DNA from: Leptospiraceae bacterium
GTDB lineage: Bacteria > Spirochaetota > Leptospiria > Leptospirales > Leptospiraceae
Direction of reading: 5' to 3'
Assembly (NCBI GenBank): GCA_947458405.1
Contig: CANGZW010000002.1
Coordinates: 37,055 to 101,054, forward strand
DNA: 64,000 nucleotides
Both the position numbers and the translations under genes were made by a program. This document shows positions 1 through 9,315 of this stretch, one piece after another. How positions within the stretch are numbered: the first letter of the stretch is position 1; each line of letters begins with the position of its first letter. The notes under the pieces were generated by a model. It was not told the origin of the DNA, searched no databases, and saw only the letters and a program-made list of their open reading frames with translations.

Positions 1-1
1 A

Positions 2-1210
2 AAATATATACCGACCGTTCGCAAATATCTCAATGTCAGAGAATTTGTACTTTCAGATGTGCCGGAGATTTTTAAATCCTCTTTCAAGGAAGTTGCAACT
101 AGCAAAGAGAAGGGGCACATGCTATTTGTATATCCGAAAGTAGCTTTATGGCATGGTAAAGATTTACTTAATTTTTATTATAAAGTGGGAGATTTTGAAT
201 ACCCATATATCAGTTTTAGAACCATAAATACCCTTCTACACTCTGAAAAAATTGATTATGCAGCTTCAACTAGAGATTATCGTTCTGGAGAATTTAGTGA
301 TTCTGAAGTGGAAATAATTTTATCTAAGGCTAATATTTTATCTGAAGTGGAATTGATGAAATTAGGTCTCTTACCATTAACAGCAAAATTTATTGTGGAT
401 CACAGACCTTATCATTCCATAGAAGATATACGAAAGTATAAAAAAAGGGCTAATACGGTAGGTAGTGTGATACTATTTGCTAAGTTAGCACAAATTGTTC
501 AATCGGAAGGAGTGATTGCAATTTTTGCTACACTTATCATTGTTACAATAATTCTTATACTATTTTACCGAAGTTTTCAAGCGGCTTTTGTTTCTCTAAT
601 TCCACTGATTTTGGGAATATTTGTAATGCTTGGAATTATGGGTGTAACAAATATAAAAATAAATTTTATGAATGTATTAGTTTTTCCAATTATTATCGGA
701 TATGCAATACAAAATGGTATTTACATATATTATCGTTTCTTAGAAGAAGTGGATGTAGCACATGCACTTGTTAAAGTGGGTCCTGCTGTAATTGCATCAA
801 CATTAACTACTTTGGTAGGATGGTCTGTATTGCTGTTGGCTGAACATCGTGGACTTCACTCAATCGGGTTAGCGGCTAGCATAGGGATTTCAACAACTTT
901 AGTAATCGCGCTTACTCTTTTACCCTCTATTTTAGAAAAATATCTCAAAAAAACATCACCAATTCCTTCTAATTTAAAGGGAATATCGGAGGAGCCTTCA
1001 GTGTCTATACCAGAACCAAACGAAATACAGGAATCAAGATTTGTAGAAGACTTCTTAGAATTTCAAGAAGCAAATAGTATGGAGTTGCCTGAGAAAAAAC
1101 CAAAAGTAACTAAAGTAGCAAGTGCTTCCAAAGAAACAAAAGCAAAAAAAGAGCCAGCTTCCAAAAAGACTGCTTCAAAGAAAAAGAAAAGTGTTAAGAA
1201 AAGTTCATAA
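2..1210 (+). CDS. RND/MMPL-family exporter, C-terminal part (5'-truncated by window)
   Basis: The frame is open from base 2, so the gene starts upstream and only about 400 C-terminal residues are visible. After a periplasmic stretch comes the second RND membrane bundle (about bases 510-950), five or six hydrophobic helices separated by the short loops typical of MMPL/SSD proteins, as in 'GYAIQNGIYIYYRFLEE'. RND proteins of this type export lipids or hydrophobic compounds by proton motive force; the substrate here is unknown. Two oddities are visible. A helix-hairpin-helix-like segment (about bases 325-450) sits in the periplasmic domain just before the first visible helix. The protein also ends in a histone-like tail rich in Lys, Ser and Ala. 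Its last 20 nt overlap the next gene. The family call is firm, the substrate is not. Confidence 0.85.
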   Translation, partial: KYIPTVRKYLNVREFVLSDVPEIFKSSFKEVATSKEKGHMLFVYPKVALWHGKDLLNFYYKVGDFEYPYISFRTINTLLHSEKIDYAASTRDYRSGEFSDSEVEIILSKANILSEVELMKLGLLPLTAKFIVDHRPYHSIEDIRKYKKRANTVGSVILFAKLAQIVQSEGVIAIFATLIIVTIILILFYRSFQAAFVSLIPLILGIFVMLGIMGVTNIKINFMNVLVFPIIIGYAIQNGIYIYYRFLEEVDVAHALVKVGPAVIASTLTTLVGWSVLLLAEHRGLHSIGLAASIGISTTLVIALTLLPSILEKYLKKTSPIPSNLKGISEEPSVSIPEPNEIQESRFVEDFLEFQEANSMELPEKKPKVTKVASASKETKAKKEPASKKTASKKKKSVKKSS

Positions 1211-2213
1211 AATTAATAAAGCGGGAGATATTAATAACTTAAAATTAGTCACAGAAGAACTATCTTTTCCAAAAGACAATGAAGTGACTGTAGAAATAAA
1301 TTCCATAGGCCTTAACTTTGCGGATATTTTTGCTCTAACAGGTTTATACAGTGCTACACCCAAAGGGAGTTTTATTCCTGGATTAGAGTTTTCTGGTACT
1401 GTTCACTCCATAGGTAAAAATGTAGTACAATTTACTGCTGGACAAAAAGTTATGGGTGTTACAAGATTTGGGGCATATTCAGATTTTATCAATATTGATC
1501 AAAGATATATTTATATTTTACCTGAAACTTGGAGTTTTTCTGAAGGAGCTGGATTTATTACTCAAGCATTAACTGCATATTATGCTTTAAGTTATCTCGG
1601 TAGTCTTAAAAAAAATCAGACTGTGTTAATTCATAGTGCGGCAGGTGGGGTAGGTATTTTAGCTAATCGTATCGCCAAAAAGTTAGGAGCCTACACAATA
1701 GGAAGTATTGGTGATACAAATAAAATTCCTATTTTAAAATCAGAAGGGTACGATGCTTATATAGTAAGATCAAACAATTTTTATAATGATTTATTCAACG
1801 CTCTTCAAGGAAGAGAGTTAAATCTAGTATTGGAATGCATTGGCGGACAAATTTTTAAAGACAGTTATAAGTTATTATCTTCCGGTGGTAGATTAATTAC
1901 TTATGGATCTGCTAATTTTACACCTGAAAATTCTCATCCCAATTGGATAAATGTAGTTCGAAACTATTTATTTAGACCTAAATTAGATCCATTGTCTATG
2001 ACATCAGAGAATAAATCGGTGATGGCTTTTAATTTAATTTGGATGTGGGATAAAATCGAAGAACTTTCTAGCTTATTAAAAGAAGTTTTAGCATTAGAGC
2101 TGAAGCCACAACTCATAGGAAGAGAATTCCCTTTTGAAGATGCAAAGGGAGCTCTCAATTATTTTAAATCTGGAAAATCTATCGGAAAAGTAATATTAAA
2201 AGTAAGATCTTAA
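1191..2213 (+). CDS. MDR-family NAD(P)H:quinone oxidoreductase-like protein
   Basis: This is a medium-chain dehydrogenase/reductase of the zinc-free quinone-oxidoreductase type. An N-terminal GroES-like domain contains 'GLNFADIFALTGLY' and 'PGLEFSGTV'. It is followed by a Rossmann domain with the nucleotide-binding motif AAGGVG (about residues 150-155) and the C-terminal 'GKVILKV' end usual for the family. No structural-zinc cysteine cluster is seen. The longest frame starts at 1122, but its first 23 residues are only the shadow of the Lys-rich tail of the upstream gene. The GTG at 1191 (or TTG at 1194) gives the normal family N-terminus and 340 residues. It overlaps the RND gene by 20 nt, so translational coupling is likely. 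The substrate cannot be told. Confidence 0.8.
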   Translation: MLRKVHKINKAGDINNLKLVTEELSFPKDNEVTVEINSIGLNFADIFALTGLYSATPKGSFIPGLEFSGTVHSIGKNVVQFTAGQKVMGVTRFGAYSDFINIDQRYIYILPETWSFSEGAGFITQALTAYYALSYLGSLKKNQTVLIHSAAGGVGILANRIAKKLGAYTIGSIGDTNKIPILKSEGYDAYIVRSNNFYNDLFNALQGRELNLVLECIGGQIFKDSYKLLSSGGRLITYGSANFTPENSHPNWINVVRNYLFRPKLDPLSMTSENKSVMAFNLIWMWDKIEELSSLLKEVLALELKPQLIGREFPFEDAKGALNYFKSGKSIGKVILKVRS

Positions 2214-2914
2214 GATTCTTTACTTTTAAATTTTCTAAGGACTTTCTGATAGAATTTGACCCCTGCTCCCTTGTCTATATCACTTTGAAGTTTTTTCAGT
2301 AAAACTTGTTCTTCATCAATAGATTTTATCTCTTTGAGATAATTTTTAGCTAAATCAGGTTGGTTCTTAAAAGCGTAGTATCTCCCAATTGAAAAATAAA
2401 AAAGTAAAATTTCAACTATATGAAATGCACCTCTTTGAGGAAATAATTCTTTATAATCAAACTTATTATCTAAAAAATTAGGAATAGAATCTAAATCTTG
2501 ATTGTGTATTGCAGATTCAATAAAACCGATCTTTCCAAACATATAATCAGGATATTTATTATATAATGATTTAGCAATTTCTCCAGCTTTTTCATCTTCC
2601 TCTAAAATATAAGCCATCAAAAGATACCCACTAAAAATTTGAATATCAGGATATTCCTCTATTAATTGCTTTAATCTTTCAATATGTGCAGAGGGCTTTT
2701 TTTGAATATCAAGATAAAGTTCTGAAATTTCAAGTTTAAGCTCTTCACTAACTTTTCGTTTAGTGTTTAATGCATCCCAATTGATACTAACAATAGAGGC
2801 CGGATAAAGTTTTCTTTTTTCTTCCTTGGGAACTTGAAGATTAGTTTCGGTAGCTATTCCTTCTGAAATAGGGTTTTCTATTTTTTTTCTTCTGTTTGAT
2901 TTTCTATCTGCCAT
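2210..2914 (-). CDS. Hypothetical protein with TPR-like helical repeats
   Basis: A 234-residue soluble protein with a basic N-terminus ('MADRKSNRRKKIENP') and no signal peptide. The middle and C-terminal parts have amphipathic helix pairs such as 'EKAGEIAKSLYNKYPDY' and 'GRYYAFKNQPDLAKNYL', which have tetratricopeptide-repeat spacing. A protein-interaction scaffold is therefore the likeliest role, but I recognise no named family. The gene is convergent with the oxidoreductase and shares 4 nt with it. It is divergent from the membrane-anchored protein starting at 2993, with both promoters in the 78-bp gap. Confidence 0.7.
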   Translation of the reverse strand: MADRKSNRRKKIENPISEGIATETNLQVPKEEKRKLYPASIVSINWDALNTKRKVSEELKLEISELYLDIQKKPSAHIERLKQLIEEYPDIQIFSGYLLMAYILEEDEKAGEIAKSLYNKYPDYMFGKIGFIESAIHNQDLDSIPNFLDNKFDYKELFPQRGAFHIVEILLFYFSIGRYYAFKNQPDLAKNYLKEIKSIDEEQVLLKKLQSDIDKGAGVKFYQKVLRKFKSKES

Positions 2915-2992
2915 AAATATCCATTAAATAACTGAGAGCGAATATGTAAGCTGTTGAATATTTTTCAAGAAGAATTTTCTTATGATTATATC

Positions 2993-3457
2993 ATGAATAA
3001 AACTGAAATTTTTTACTTATTAACGGGATTTTTCGCCGGATTTTTTCTTCGTCATTTTTTTCAGGATCTTCTAAAAGTAGAAGAGAATAATTTAGTAGAA
3101 GTACCTGATTTCCAATTGCCTTCTCAAATCGATGAAGAGCCTATGCAAGTTCAAACTATCCCTCCTCCTATCATAGACATCAAAAGAGTATTTATAGCCA
3201 GTAGAATGGGGGATCCTTTGACTCCTGACGAGGTAATTTTTGATACGAAAGGTATTACATTTAATGTAAAAACATTGTTTTCAGGTACAGAAAGTTTTGT
3301 TTTGTATTCAGATATTTCAGGTGTGGAAGTTTTTGAATCTATATTTTTCGCGACCATAATAATAAAACCCAAGGCGAGGGGAGAAATAAAAATTGAAAAC
3401 TTCTCTAAAAAGGATGCGAGGCTAATTAAGAATTATATAACCGAAAGATTATTCTAA
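2993..3457 (+). CDS. Hypothetical single-pass membrane protein
   Basis: I place the start at ATG 2993 rather than the TTG at 2954, because the protein then opens directly with a membrane anchor ('IFYLLTGFFAGFFLRHFF') and the upstream residues look unstructured. The 154-residue product has this one N-terminal helix, a Pro-rich linker ('PPPIID') and a small C-terminal domain of beta character ('GITFNVKTLFSGTESFVLY', 'ISGVEVFES') that may resemble PH-like bacterial domains. No family was recognised. A symmetric hairpin immediately follows the stop and probably terminates both this gene and the convergent YceI gene. Confidence 0.6.
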   Translation: MNKTEIFYLLTGFFAGFFLRHFFQDLLKVEENNLVEVPDFQLPSQIDEEPMQVQTIPPPIIDIKRVFIASRMGDPLTPDEVIFDTKGITFNVKTLFSGTESFVLYSDISGVEVFESIFFATIIIKPKARGEIKIENFSKKDARLIKNYITERLF

Positions 3458-3485
3458 AAAAGATCCTTAAAAAGACCTTTTTTAG
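3454..3485. terminator. Bidirectional hairpin terminator between convergent genes
   Basis: The arms CTAAAAAAG (3454-3462) and CTTTTTTAG (3477-3485) pair over 9 bp. After one mismatch, TC and GA extend the stem by 2 bp. The A-run and T-run within the stem supply a U-tract in either direction, which suits the convergent genes on both sides. Confidence 0.65.
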
Positions 3486-3508
3486 ATTGTTCGTCTAATT
3501 GGTTTTAA

Positions 3509-4138
3509 TTACAGACTAATAGCTAAATCTAAATTGATTTCATCTCTAATTAAATCATCTGGTTTACCTGGGTAAGTAATCTTCCAGAGTTGACGATCGA
3601 TGTTAAAGTTAGCATTTGCAGATATTGGTTTTTTAGAAGCATCAAATCCAATTTTTGCGGGAATTTTAATTGAATTAGTAATATCTTTAATTTTAAGATT
3701 ACCAGTAATTTCTGTCTTTCCATCTTCAGCAATGGGACCTATTGAAGTAATTTGAAATTCTGCTGTTGGATACTTTTCCACATCAAAGAACTCATCACTT
3801 TTTAAATGACCAACTAGTTTTCCTTTGAGGTCACCTGTTAGATCATTATTATCAATGGATTTCATGTCTAAAGTAAACTTACCACCAGTAACTGAATTTC
3901 CATCTATATAGATACTTCCCTCAGAAACTTTTAGAGTTCCTTCATGCTTTCCTGTTACTTTGGTTCCTATCCACTTTACGATACTTTTTTCTGTATTAAT
4001 AGCAACTGGTGTTCCCTTAATTTCTCCCACACTTGCTTCTGAGCCAACTTCTGCTTTAGGGGCATCGGGTGCTTTTTCGCAATTTGCTAAAAAACTGATT
4101 AAAATAGTTAATAATAGGAATGATGTAATTTTTTTCAT
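3509..4138 (-). CDS. YceI-family lipoprotein
   Basis: A 209-residue lipoprotein. The signal peptide ends in the lipobox 'FLANC' with Cys20 as the lipidated residue. The mature part is a YceI-like beta-barrel domain: 'IVKWIGTKVTGKHEGTLK' opens it, followed by 'LVGHLKSDEFFDVEKYPTA', 'EITGNLKIKDITNSIKIPA' and 'RQLWKITYPG', all in family order. YceI proteins bind long isoprenoid or lipid molecules in the barrel. The ligand here is unknown, but it would act on the periplasmic or surface side of a membrane. A long AT-rich leader lies upstream. The family call is firm. Confidence 0.88.
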   Translation of the reverse strand: MKKITSFLLLTILISFLANCEKAPDAPKAEVGSEASVGEIKGTPVAINTEKSIVKWIGTKVTGKHEGTLKVSEGSIYIDGNSVTGGKFTLDMKSIDNNDLTGDLKGKLVGHLKSDEFFDVEKYPTAEFQITSIGPIAEDGKTEITGNLKIKDITNSIKIPAKIGFDASKKPISANANFNIDRQLWKITYPGKPDDLIRDEINLDLAISL

Positions 4139-4647
4139 ATTTTTCTCCTGAATAAGACCAAAATCAATGGAAGGATTTTTTCGTAAACTAGTTTTAACTA
4201 TAACATCAAATTATTTCAGTTCATATAGTTAAACATTTAACTATAATTTTAGAAAAAAACAAAAATATAGTTAAAATAATTTAAAATGAAATAGAATTAA
4301 TTATACAATACCAAGTTAAAAATTTAAAATACTATTATGTAATACATAGCTGTCAAAGATTTTCATCGATACAAAAATTCAAGATGTAGTACTTTTGGAT
4401 CGCTAACATAATAGTTAATGTAATATAGATTCAAGTATGTATATTTAAGTAATTTAGTTTATCTTCTTAAATAATTACTTTCAAAAAGTTGAATTAAAAT
4501 AAATTGACAAAAAGAAGAAATCCTATTAAAATTTATTTTTAATCATTCTATGAAATAAAAATAAAATCTGGTTTATCTGTCGAAAATAGAAAATAGGTTT
4601 CACGAAAGTAATGTATAAAATCTTGAATAAGGGTAAAAATATCTATT
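4139..4647. other. Intergenic region, 509 bp, divergent promoters
   Basis: An AT-rich, gene-free region between the divergent yceI-like and Kef-type genes. No open frame with coding character was seen. It holds one strong sigma-70-type promoter reading right (4504-4532). Nothing else could be resolved by eye. Confidence 0.6.
4504..4532 (+). promoter_or_regulatory. Sigma-70-type promoter for the Kef-type antiporter
   Basis: A perfect -35 TTGACA (4504-4509), a 17-bp spacer and a -10 TAAAAT (4527-4532, 5 of 6 consensus bases). Transcription would start near 4540, giving a leader of about 108 nt before the ATG at 4648. This is the best match to a housekeeping promoter that I saw in the window. 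Confidence 0.6.
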
Positions 4648-6372
4648 ATGGATTATAGTTTTTTTTCGAGCTTGAATGTTCCCATATTTTTAGCTTCTGC
4701 AGGTGGTGAACATAATATTCTCCAGGATATTGGAATATCAATAGTTTTTGCGACTGTTTTAGCCCATATTGCAAAACTAATAAAACAACCCCTTATTTTG
4801 GGATATATACTTGCTGGGGTTATCTTAGGGAAGCAGATGGGTTATTCTCTAGTGACAGACGAAGTCAGTATAGAAGTTATTTCTGAAATAGGTTTAATTT
4901 TACTTTTATTCATTATTGGACTGGAAATCAATCTTCCCGAATTGGCAAAAATGGGGAAGGCCGTTTTCATTCTTGGGATATTTCAATTTTCATTATCTGT
5001 TGTATTTTTGTATGGAATTCTTTCTATAGTACCTTTTCCAATAGGAAGTGAATTGTTTGATAAACTATACTTATGTATAGCATTATCTTTGAGCTCGACC
5101 TTAATTGTAATTAAGCTCCTACAGGATAAGGCTGAATTGAGTACACTATCGGGAAAACTCACAGTTGGAATTCTCATCTTTCAAGATATTTGGGCAATAT
5201 TATTTATGGGGGTACAGCCTAATCTCAATGATCCTCAAGTAATTAAAATTCTTACTTCATTTGGAAGTATATTTGTAATACTCATAATGGCTTTTATTAT
5301 CAGTAAATATATTTTAGATCGTCTCTTTCGATCAATTTCAACAAGTCCGGAGTTAGTTTTATTAACCTCTATGATGTGGTGCTTTGGGCTCTGTGGAATG
5401 GCTAGTTTTATAGGACTTTCCATTGAGATGGGAGCTTTGATTGCAGGATTATCGATTGCGGCTTTCCCATTTGGAGGGGATGTTATTTCTAAAGTAATTG
5501 GAATTAGAGATTTTTTTATTACACTCTTCTTTGTTACTTTGGGTTTAAAGGTTCCTATGCCAACTATTATGGTAGTAAAAGTAGCCTTTTTAGTTGTGAT
5601 TTTAATGTTATTTATCAGGTTAGTTACAATTTTCCCATTAGTATATACCTTAGGCAGAGGTGTTAGAAATGCTTTTGTTACGACAATAAATCTCGCTCAG
5701 ATAAGTGAGTTTTCTCTTGTGATACTTGCATTGGGGGCAGGTTTTAAGCATATAACAGAAGAGTTAAGAGCGATAATCTTAACTGCTACGATAATTGCCT
5801 CAGTTCTATCTACATATTTGATAGTATTTAATCACTCGCTAGCATCTATAATGGCAATATTCATAGAAAAATTCGGAATTAAAGAAAAAGAAGATGAAGT
5901 TGTAATCAGCGAAGAAGGCCAAACAGAAGCAGTTCGGGACATACTTATCCTCGGTTATTTTAGAATTGGTAGAACTTTTATCAATTTAATTGAACATATA
6001 TATCCCAAATTGGCAGAACGAATTATAATTGCTGACTATAATCCAACTCATAAAGAGCAATTAAATAAAGCAGGATTCAAATGGGTTTATGTGGACTTAG
6101 CCCATTTAGAATCATTAGAACATGTTGGAGTTCATCATGCGTCTTATGTGATCTGTACTATTTCGGATGCCTTTTTAAAAGGTACTACAAACACTCGATT
6201 ACTTTCATCTTTAAAAAAGATGGCCCCTCATTCAAAAATAATTCTTACAGTGGATGATCCTCAGGATGGGGTTCAGTTAGTTAAGGATGGGGCTTATAAA
6301 GCTATTTTACCTGCTCAAATTACTGGTGAGTATTTATTTGATTTCTTATCTTTAAATATTAGAAAAATATAA
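4648..6372 (+). CDS. Kef-type (CPA2) cation:proton antiporter with TrkA-N domain
   Basis: A 574-residue inner-membrane protein. About residues 20-400 form a dozen hydrophobic helices of the Na+/H+ exchanger fold, with the CPA2 signatures 'PLILGYILAGVILG' and 'LILLLFIIGLEINL'. From residue 432 a cytosolic Rossmann domain begins ('DILILGYFRIGR', a GxxxxGR nucleotide-binding loop), as in KefB/KefC, where NAD(H) or glutathione adducts gate the channel. The likely role is potassium or sodium efflux and pH homeostasis. The ion is inferred, not visible. The gene is alone, behind a strong promoter, and converges with prfA. Confidence 0.88.
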   Translation: MDYSFFSSLNVPIFLASAGGEHNILQDIGISIVFATVLAHIAKLIKQPLILGYILAGVILGKQMGYSLVTDEVSIEVISEIGLILLLFIIGLEINLPELAKMGKAVFILGIFQFSLSVVFLYGILSIVPFPIGSELFDKLYLCIALSLSSTLIVIKLLQDKAELSTLSGKLTVGILIFQDIWAILFMGVQPNLNDPQVIKILTSFGSIFVILIMAFIISKYILDRLFRSISTSPELVLLTSMMWCFGLCGMASFIGLSIEMGALIAGLSIAAFPFGGDVISKVIGIRDFFITLFFVTLGLKVPMPTIMVVKVAFLVVILMLFIRLVTIFPLVYTLGRGVRNAFVTTINLAQISEFSLVILALGAGFKHITEELRAIILTATIIASVLSTYLIVFNHSLASIMAIFIEKFGIKEKEDEVVISEEGQTEAVRDILILGYFRIGRTFINLIEHIYPKLAERIIIADYNPTHKEQLNKAGFKWVYVDLAHLESLEHVGVHHASYVICTISDAFLKGTTNTRLLSSLKKMAPHSKIILTVDDPQDGVQLVKDGAYKAILPAQITGEYLFDFLSLNIRKI

Positions 6373-6389
6373 AGATAAGAAATTATAAA

Positions 6390-7457
6390 TTAATTTTTAC
6401 TTTCTTGGAGTCTTTGAATTCTATCTTGAAGGGTTAATTCAGCTATTAAATCTTCTATATCACCTTCCATAATATTAGCTAAATTATGGGAGGTGTAATT
6501 AATTCTATGATCCGTTAATCTTCCTTGAGGATAGTTATAGGTTCTAATTCTTTCAGATCTATCTCCTGTACCTACCATTTGCTTTTTTAGGGCATCTGCA
6601 CTGGCTTTAGCTTCTTGTTCTTTTTTTTCTTGGATTCTAGCTCTAAGAATTCTCATTGCTTTGTCTTTATTTTTTAATTGGGACTTTTCATCCTGACAGC
6701 TTACAACAATACCTGTTGGTATGTGCGTAAGTCGGACTGCAGAATCAGTTGTATTTACAGATTGTCCTCCTGGACCCGAGGAGCGAAATACATCCACCCG
6801 AACTTCATTTTCTGCTATATGTAATTCAGATTCCTCTACTTCTGGTAATACGGCTACAGTTATTGCACTTGTATGAATTCTTCCACCTGATTCAGTAGTT
6901 GGTATTCTTTGGACCCTATGTGCCCCTGGCTCAAACTTAAATGTATCATAGGCTTTATCATCTTCAATGGAAAATATAATTTCTTTAAAACCTTTTAGTC
7001 CGGTAGGACTTGCCTCAACAATATCATATCGCATTTTCTTTTTTTCAGCATATTTAGTATACATTCGAAATATATCCGCAACAAAAAGAGCCGCTTCTTC
7101 TCCCCCTGTTCCTGCTCTGATTTCAATTAAGATATTTTTACCAGAATTAGGATCGGGAGGTAGAAGCATTATTTCTAATTCTTCTGTCAGCTCTCTCAGT
7201 CTATTTTCAGAGCTTTCATTTTCCACTTTTAACATTCCAATCATTTCAGGATCGGACTCTGTTACTAAAATTGCTTTCCCATCAATGAGGTCTTTCTCTG
7301 TTTTTAAAAATTCTTCTATTTTATTATAAATAGGTGTAAGTCTGGCACGTTCTTTAGAGAGTTCTTTCATTTGGGCAGGCTTTAAATTCTGCGGAGATGA
7401 TAATTCCTCATCAATTTTCAAATATTTTTGTTGTAATTTGAGTAACCTGTCCTTCAT
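6390..7457 (-). CDS. prfA: Peptide chain release factor 1
   Basis: A 355-residue class I release factor of normal length. The catalytic GGQ that triggers peptidyl-tRNA hydrolysis lies at residues 230-232 in '[20 protein letters not shown]'. The stop-codon-recognition tripeptide is Pro-Thr-Thr (186-188) in '[17 protein letters not shown]', the PxT form that reads UAA/UAG and separates RF1 from RF2 (SPF). The N-terminal coiled-coil domain is intact. Unlike in many bacteria, no prmC (the GGQ glutamine methylase) follows it in this window. Confidence 0.97.
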   Translation of the reverse strand: MKDRLLKLQQKYLKIDEELSSPQNLKPAQMKELSKERARLTPIYNKIEEFLKTEKDLIDGKAILVTESDPEMIGMLKVENESSENRLRELTEELEIMLLPPDPNSGKNILIEIRAGTGGEEAALFVADIFRMYTKYAEKKKMRYDIVEASPTGLKGFKEIIFSIEDDKAYDTFKFEPGAHRVQRIPTTESGGRIHTSAITVAVLPEVEESELHIAENEVRVDVFRSSGPGGQSVNTTDSAVRLTHIPTGIVVSCQDEKSQLKNKDKAMRILRARIQEKKEQEAKASADALKKQMVGTGDRSERIRTYNYPQGRLTDHRINYTSHNLANIMEGDIEDLIAELTLQDRIQRLQESKN

Positions 7458-7582
7458 GATTGAATAGCAAAATATAGTAGCCTATTTTTGAAACTCATTT
7501 CTAGTTATGGTTTAAAATTAAGATATAAATTTTTGAAATTACAGCTACAGTAGAAGCAAAAATTGGTAAAATTATAAAAATT

Positions 7583-8182
7583 ATGAATAAAATCCCACAA
7601 AATCTACCCTCTTCAACCACTGATAAATTTCTCGATTTGTGGCTGGATTTGGAAAACTACCAAAGTCCTTATGCTCAGGCTGTGGGTGATCCGGGGGAAA
7701 TAATTTTCCCATTAATCAAAAAGAAATCTATACAATCGGCATTAATTAGTTTTGGTGCGGGCTCAATTCCCGGAGTTGGGGGAGTTCTTTCTATCTTACC
7801 TGAGACTTATTTATTGCTGAAGCTACAGGCACGAATGATAAAAGATATAGCTATTCTATTGGGTAGGGAGTCATTTTTATCAAAAGAAATTCTACTCTAT
7901 TGTTTGTTTAAAGAAAGTAAGATAAATTTATTAGAAACATCAATTCGTATTACGGGCACGAAATTATTAGTTCGACCAATTTCACTCGATTTAATAACAA
8001 ATATTTTTTATAAATTAGTATTAAACAAAGTTGGAAAAAATAAAAATCAGAAGAATCAAATTCTATTTTCTTTTATTTCTGCAATTACAAATGGATCGAT
8101 ATCTTTTCTTGATACACAAATTGTTGGTAATACAGCAAATTCTATTTTTCTCAGTGATATTGAGTTTGAAGAAGATATATGA
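7583..8182 (+). CDS. Hypothetical protein, EcsC-like
   Basis: A 199-residue protein with a hydrophobic, Gly-rich centre ('ISFGAGSIPGVGGVLSILPE') followed by 'LLKLQARMIKDIAILLGRE'. That order of a Gly/Pro hydrophobic patch and an amphipathic 'LQxRxIxxIAxxxG' helix resembles the EcsC family, whose function in other bacteria is poorly defined. No signal peptide is seen. Its stop overlaps the next start (ATGA), so it is probably co-translated with the lipoprotein downstream. The family assignment is tentative. Confidence 0.65.
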   Translation: MNKIPQNLPSSTTDKFLDLWLDLENYQSPYAQAVGDPGEIIFPLIKKKSIQSALISFGAGSIPGVGGVLSILPETYLLLKLQARMIKDIAILLGRESFLSKEILLYCLFKESKINLLETSIRITGTKLLVRPISLDLITNIFYKLVLNKVGKNKNQKNQILFSFISAITNGSISFLDTQIVGNTANSIFLSDIEFEEDI

Positions 8183-9315
8183 TAAATATAAATAAAATTA
8201 TAAACTTTTTTATAATTTTATTTATTACAACTTTTTTAAATTCCTGCAAGGACACCAAAGAAGATGATAACACTATTATAAATAGATTATTAGAAGATGA
8301 GAAATATGAAACTGCAAATACAAAAATAAAAGAGAAATTATCTACTAAACAAAAAGAAGATGAGATTTTATCGGATAAGCAAACAAAAGAGCATCATATA
8401 TTAGAATTATCAAATGATAGAAATCGGGTAGTATTTACAGAAGAGAAGTCGGTTATTTTTAGAGATTTAGCGAATCCTTTAGTAAAACAGACAATATTTG
8501 GACAGATACCTGTAAATTTAAGTATTTCTTCGGATGCCGAACATGCACTTGTATCGATATCTTTACCAAATAGCGCGGGATGTCGTATTTATGCTGTATC
8601 ACTTCTTGAATCTAAGGAATCTTATGTATCTAATTCTATTATTCCCTGTAATCATCATGGAGCTATTACCTCAGATGGTACTACGATTTACTACTATATA
8701 GATGACTCATTATATATGGAATCAACGAATGAACCAAAGCAACCTAAACTAATTATAGATAAAAAAAAATTTCCACCTCCACTTCCAAATATTAAAAATA
8801 GATATTATATATATCCAATAGGAAAAACTTTTCTTATTTTTTCTGGAAATGCTGGAATGTATCAGTTGTATTGGTTGGATCCAAAAAAAAATGAAGAAGA
8901 GAAATTATTAGAGCATGTAGCCTTACCAAAAATTTTTTATGGAACAGGTAAAAATGCTTATATTGTAACAGGGTTAATTGGAGAGCTTGCAATACAAGAA
9001 CTTCGCTTTTCTGCTTTTGGGAGACCCATTCTTGCAGTTAAAACCTTAGTAGATATTGATAAAACATCTCCCTGGCCTACAATGCAGACCGATGAATTCA
9101 TATCTGGTTATGAGGGAGAAATATTTAGATGGAAAGAAGGATATACTATAAAAACCTATCCACTCTTCGCGGATAGGTTTTGGGTTGCGGCTAGAGACCA
9201 TTTAATCTATGAAGATAGGAATAATGAGTTAGTAATCAGTAACCTAGAGTTTTCAGAAAGTGATTATAAGCTACTAGATCAGTACCGACAAACTAAAAAA
9301 CCAAAAGAGGACTAA
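8179..9315 (+). CDS. Lipoprotein, beta-propeller-like, function unknown
   Basis: A 378-residue predicted lipoprotein. The hydrophobic signal ends in 'FLNSC' (Cys23). The mature protein starts with a charged, Lys/Glu/Asp-rich helix and then alternates short beta-type segments with repeats such as 'AITSDGTTIYYYIDDSLYM', 'GNAGMYQLYWLDPKKNEEE' and 'SGYEGEIFRWKEGY'. These look like propeller blades, but the repeats are too diverged for a family call by eye. It is coupled by a 4-nt overlap to the EcsC-like gene, and its end overlaps the convergent small Cys-rich gene by 4 nt. Confidence 0.65.
   Translation: MININKIINFFIILFITTFLNSCKDTKEDDNTIINRLLEDEKYETANTKIKEKLSTKQKEDEILSDKQTKEHHILELSNDRNRVVFTEEKSVIFRDLANPLVKQTIFGQIPVNLSISSDAEHALVSISLPNSAGCRIYAVSLLESKESYVSNSIIPCNHHGAITSDGTTIYYYIDDSLYMESTNEPKQPKLIIDKKKFPPPLPNIKNRYYIYPIGKTFLIFSGNAGMYQLYWLDPKKNEEEKLLEHVALPKIFYGTGKNAYIVTGLIGELAIQELRFSAFGRPILAVKTLVDIDKTSPWPTMQTDEFISGYEGEIFRWKEGYTIKTYPLFADRFWVAARDHLIYEDRNNELVISNLEFSESDYKLLDQYRQTKKPKED

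Noticed and set aside
1122..1190. Upstream ATG extension of the MDR oxidoreductase
   Set aside because: The extra 23 residues are the out-of-frame reading of the Lys-rich tail of the upstream gene and match no MDR N-terminus.
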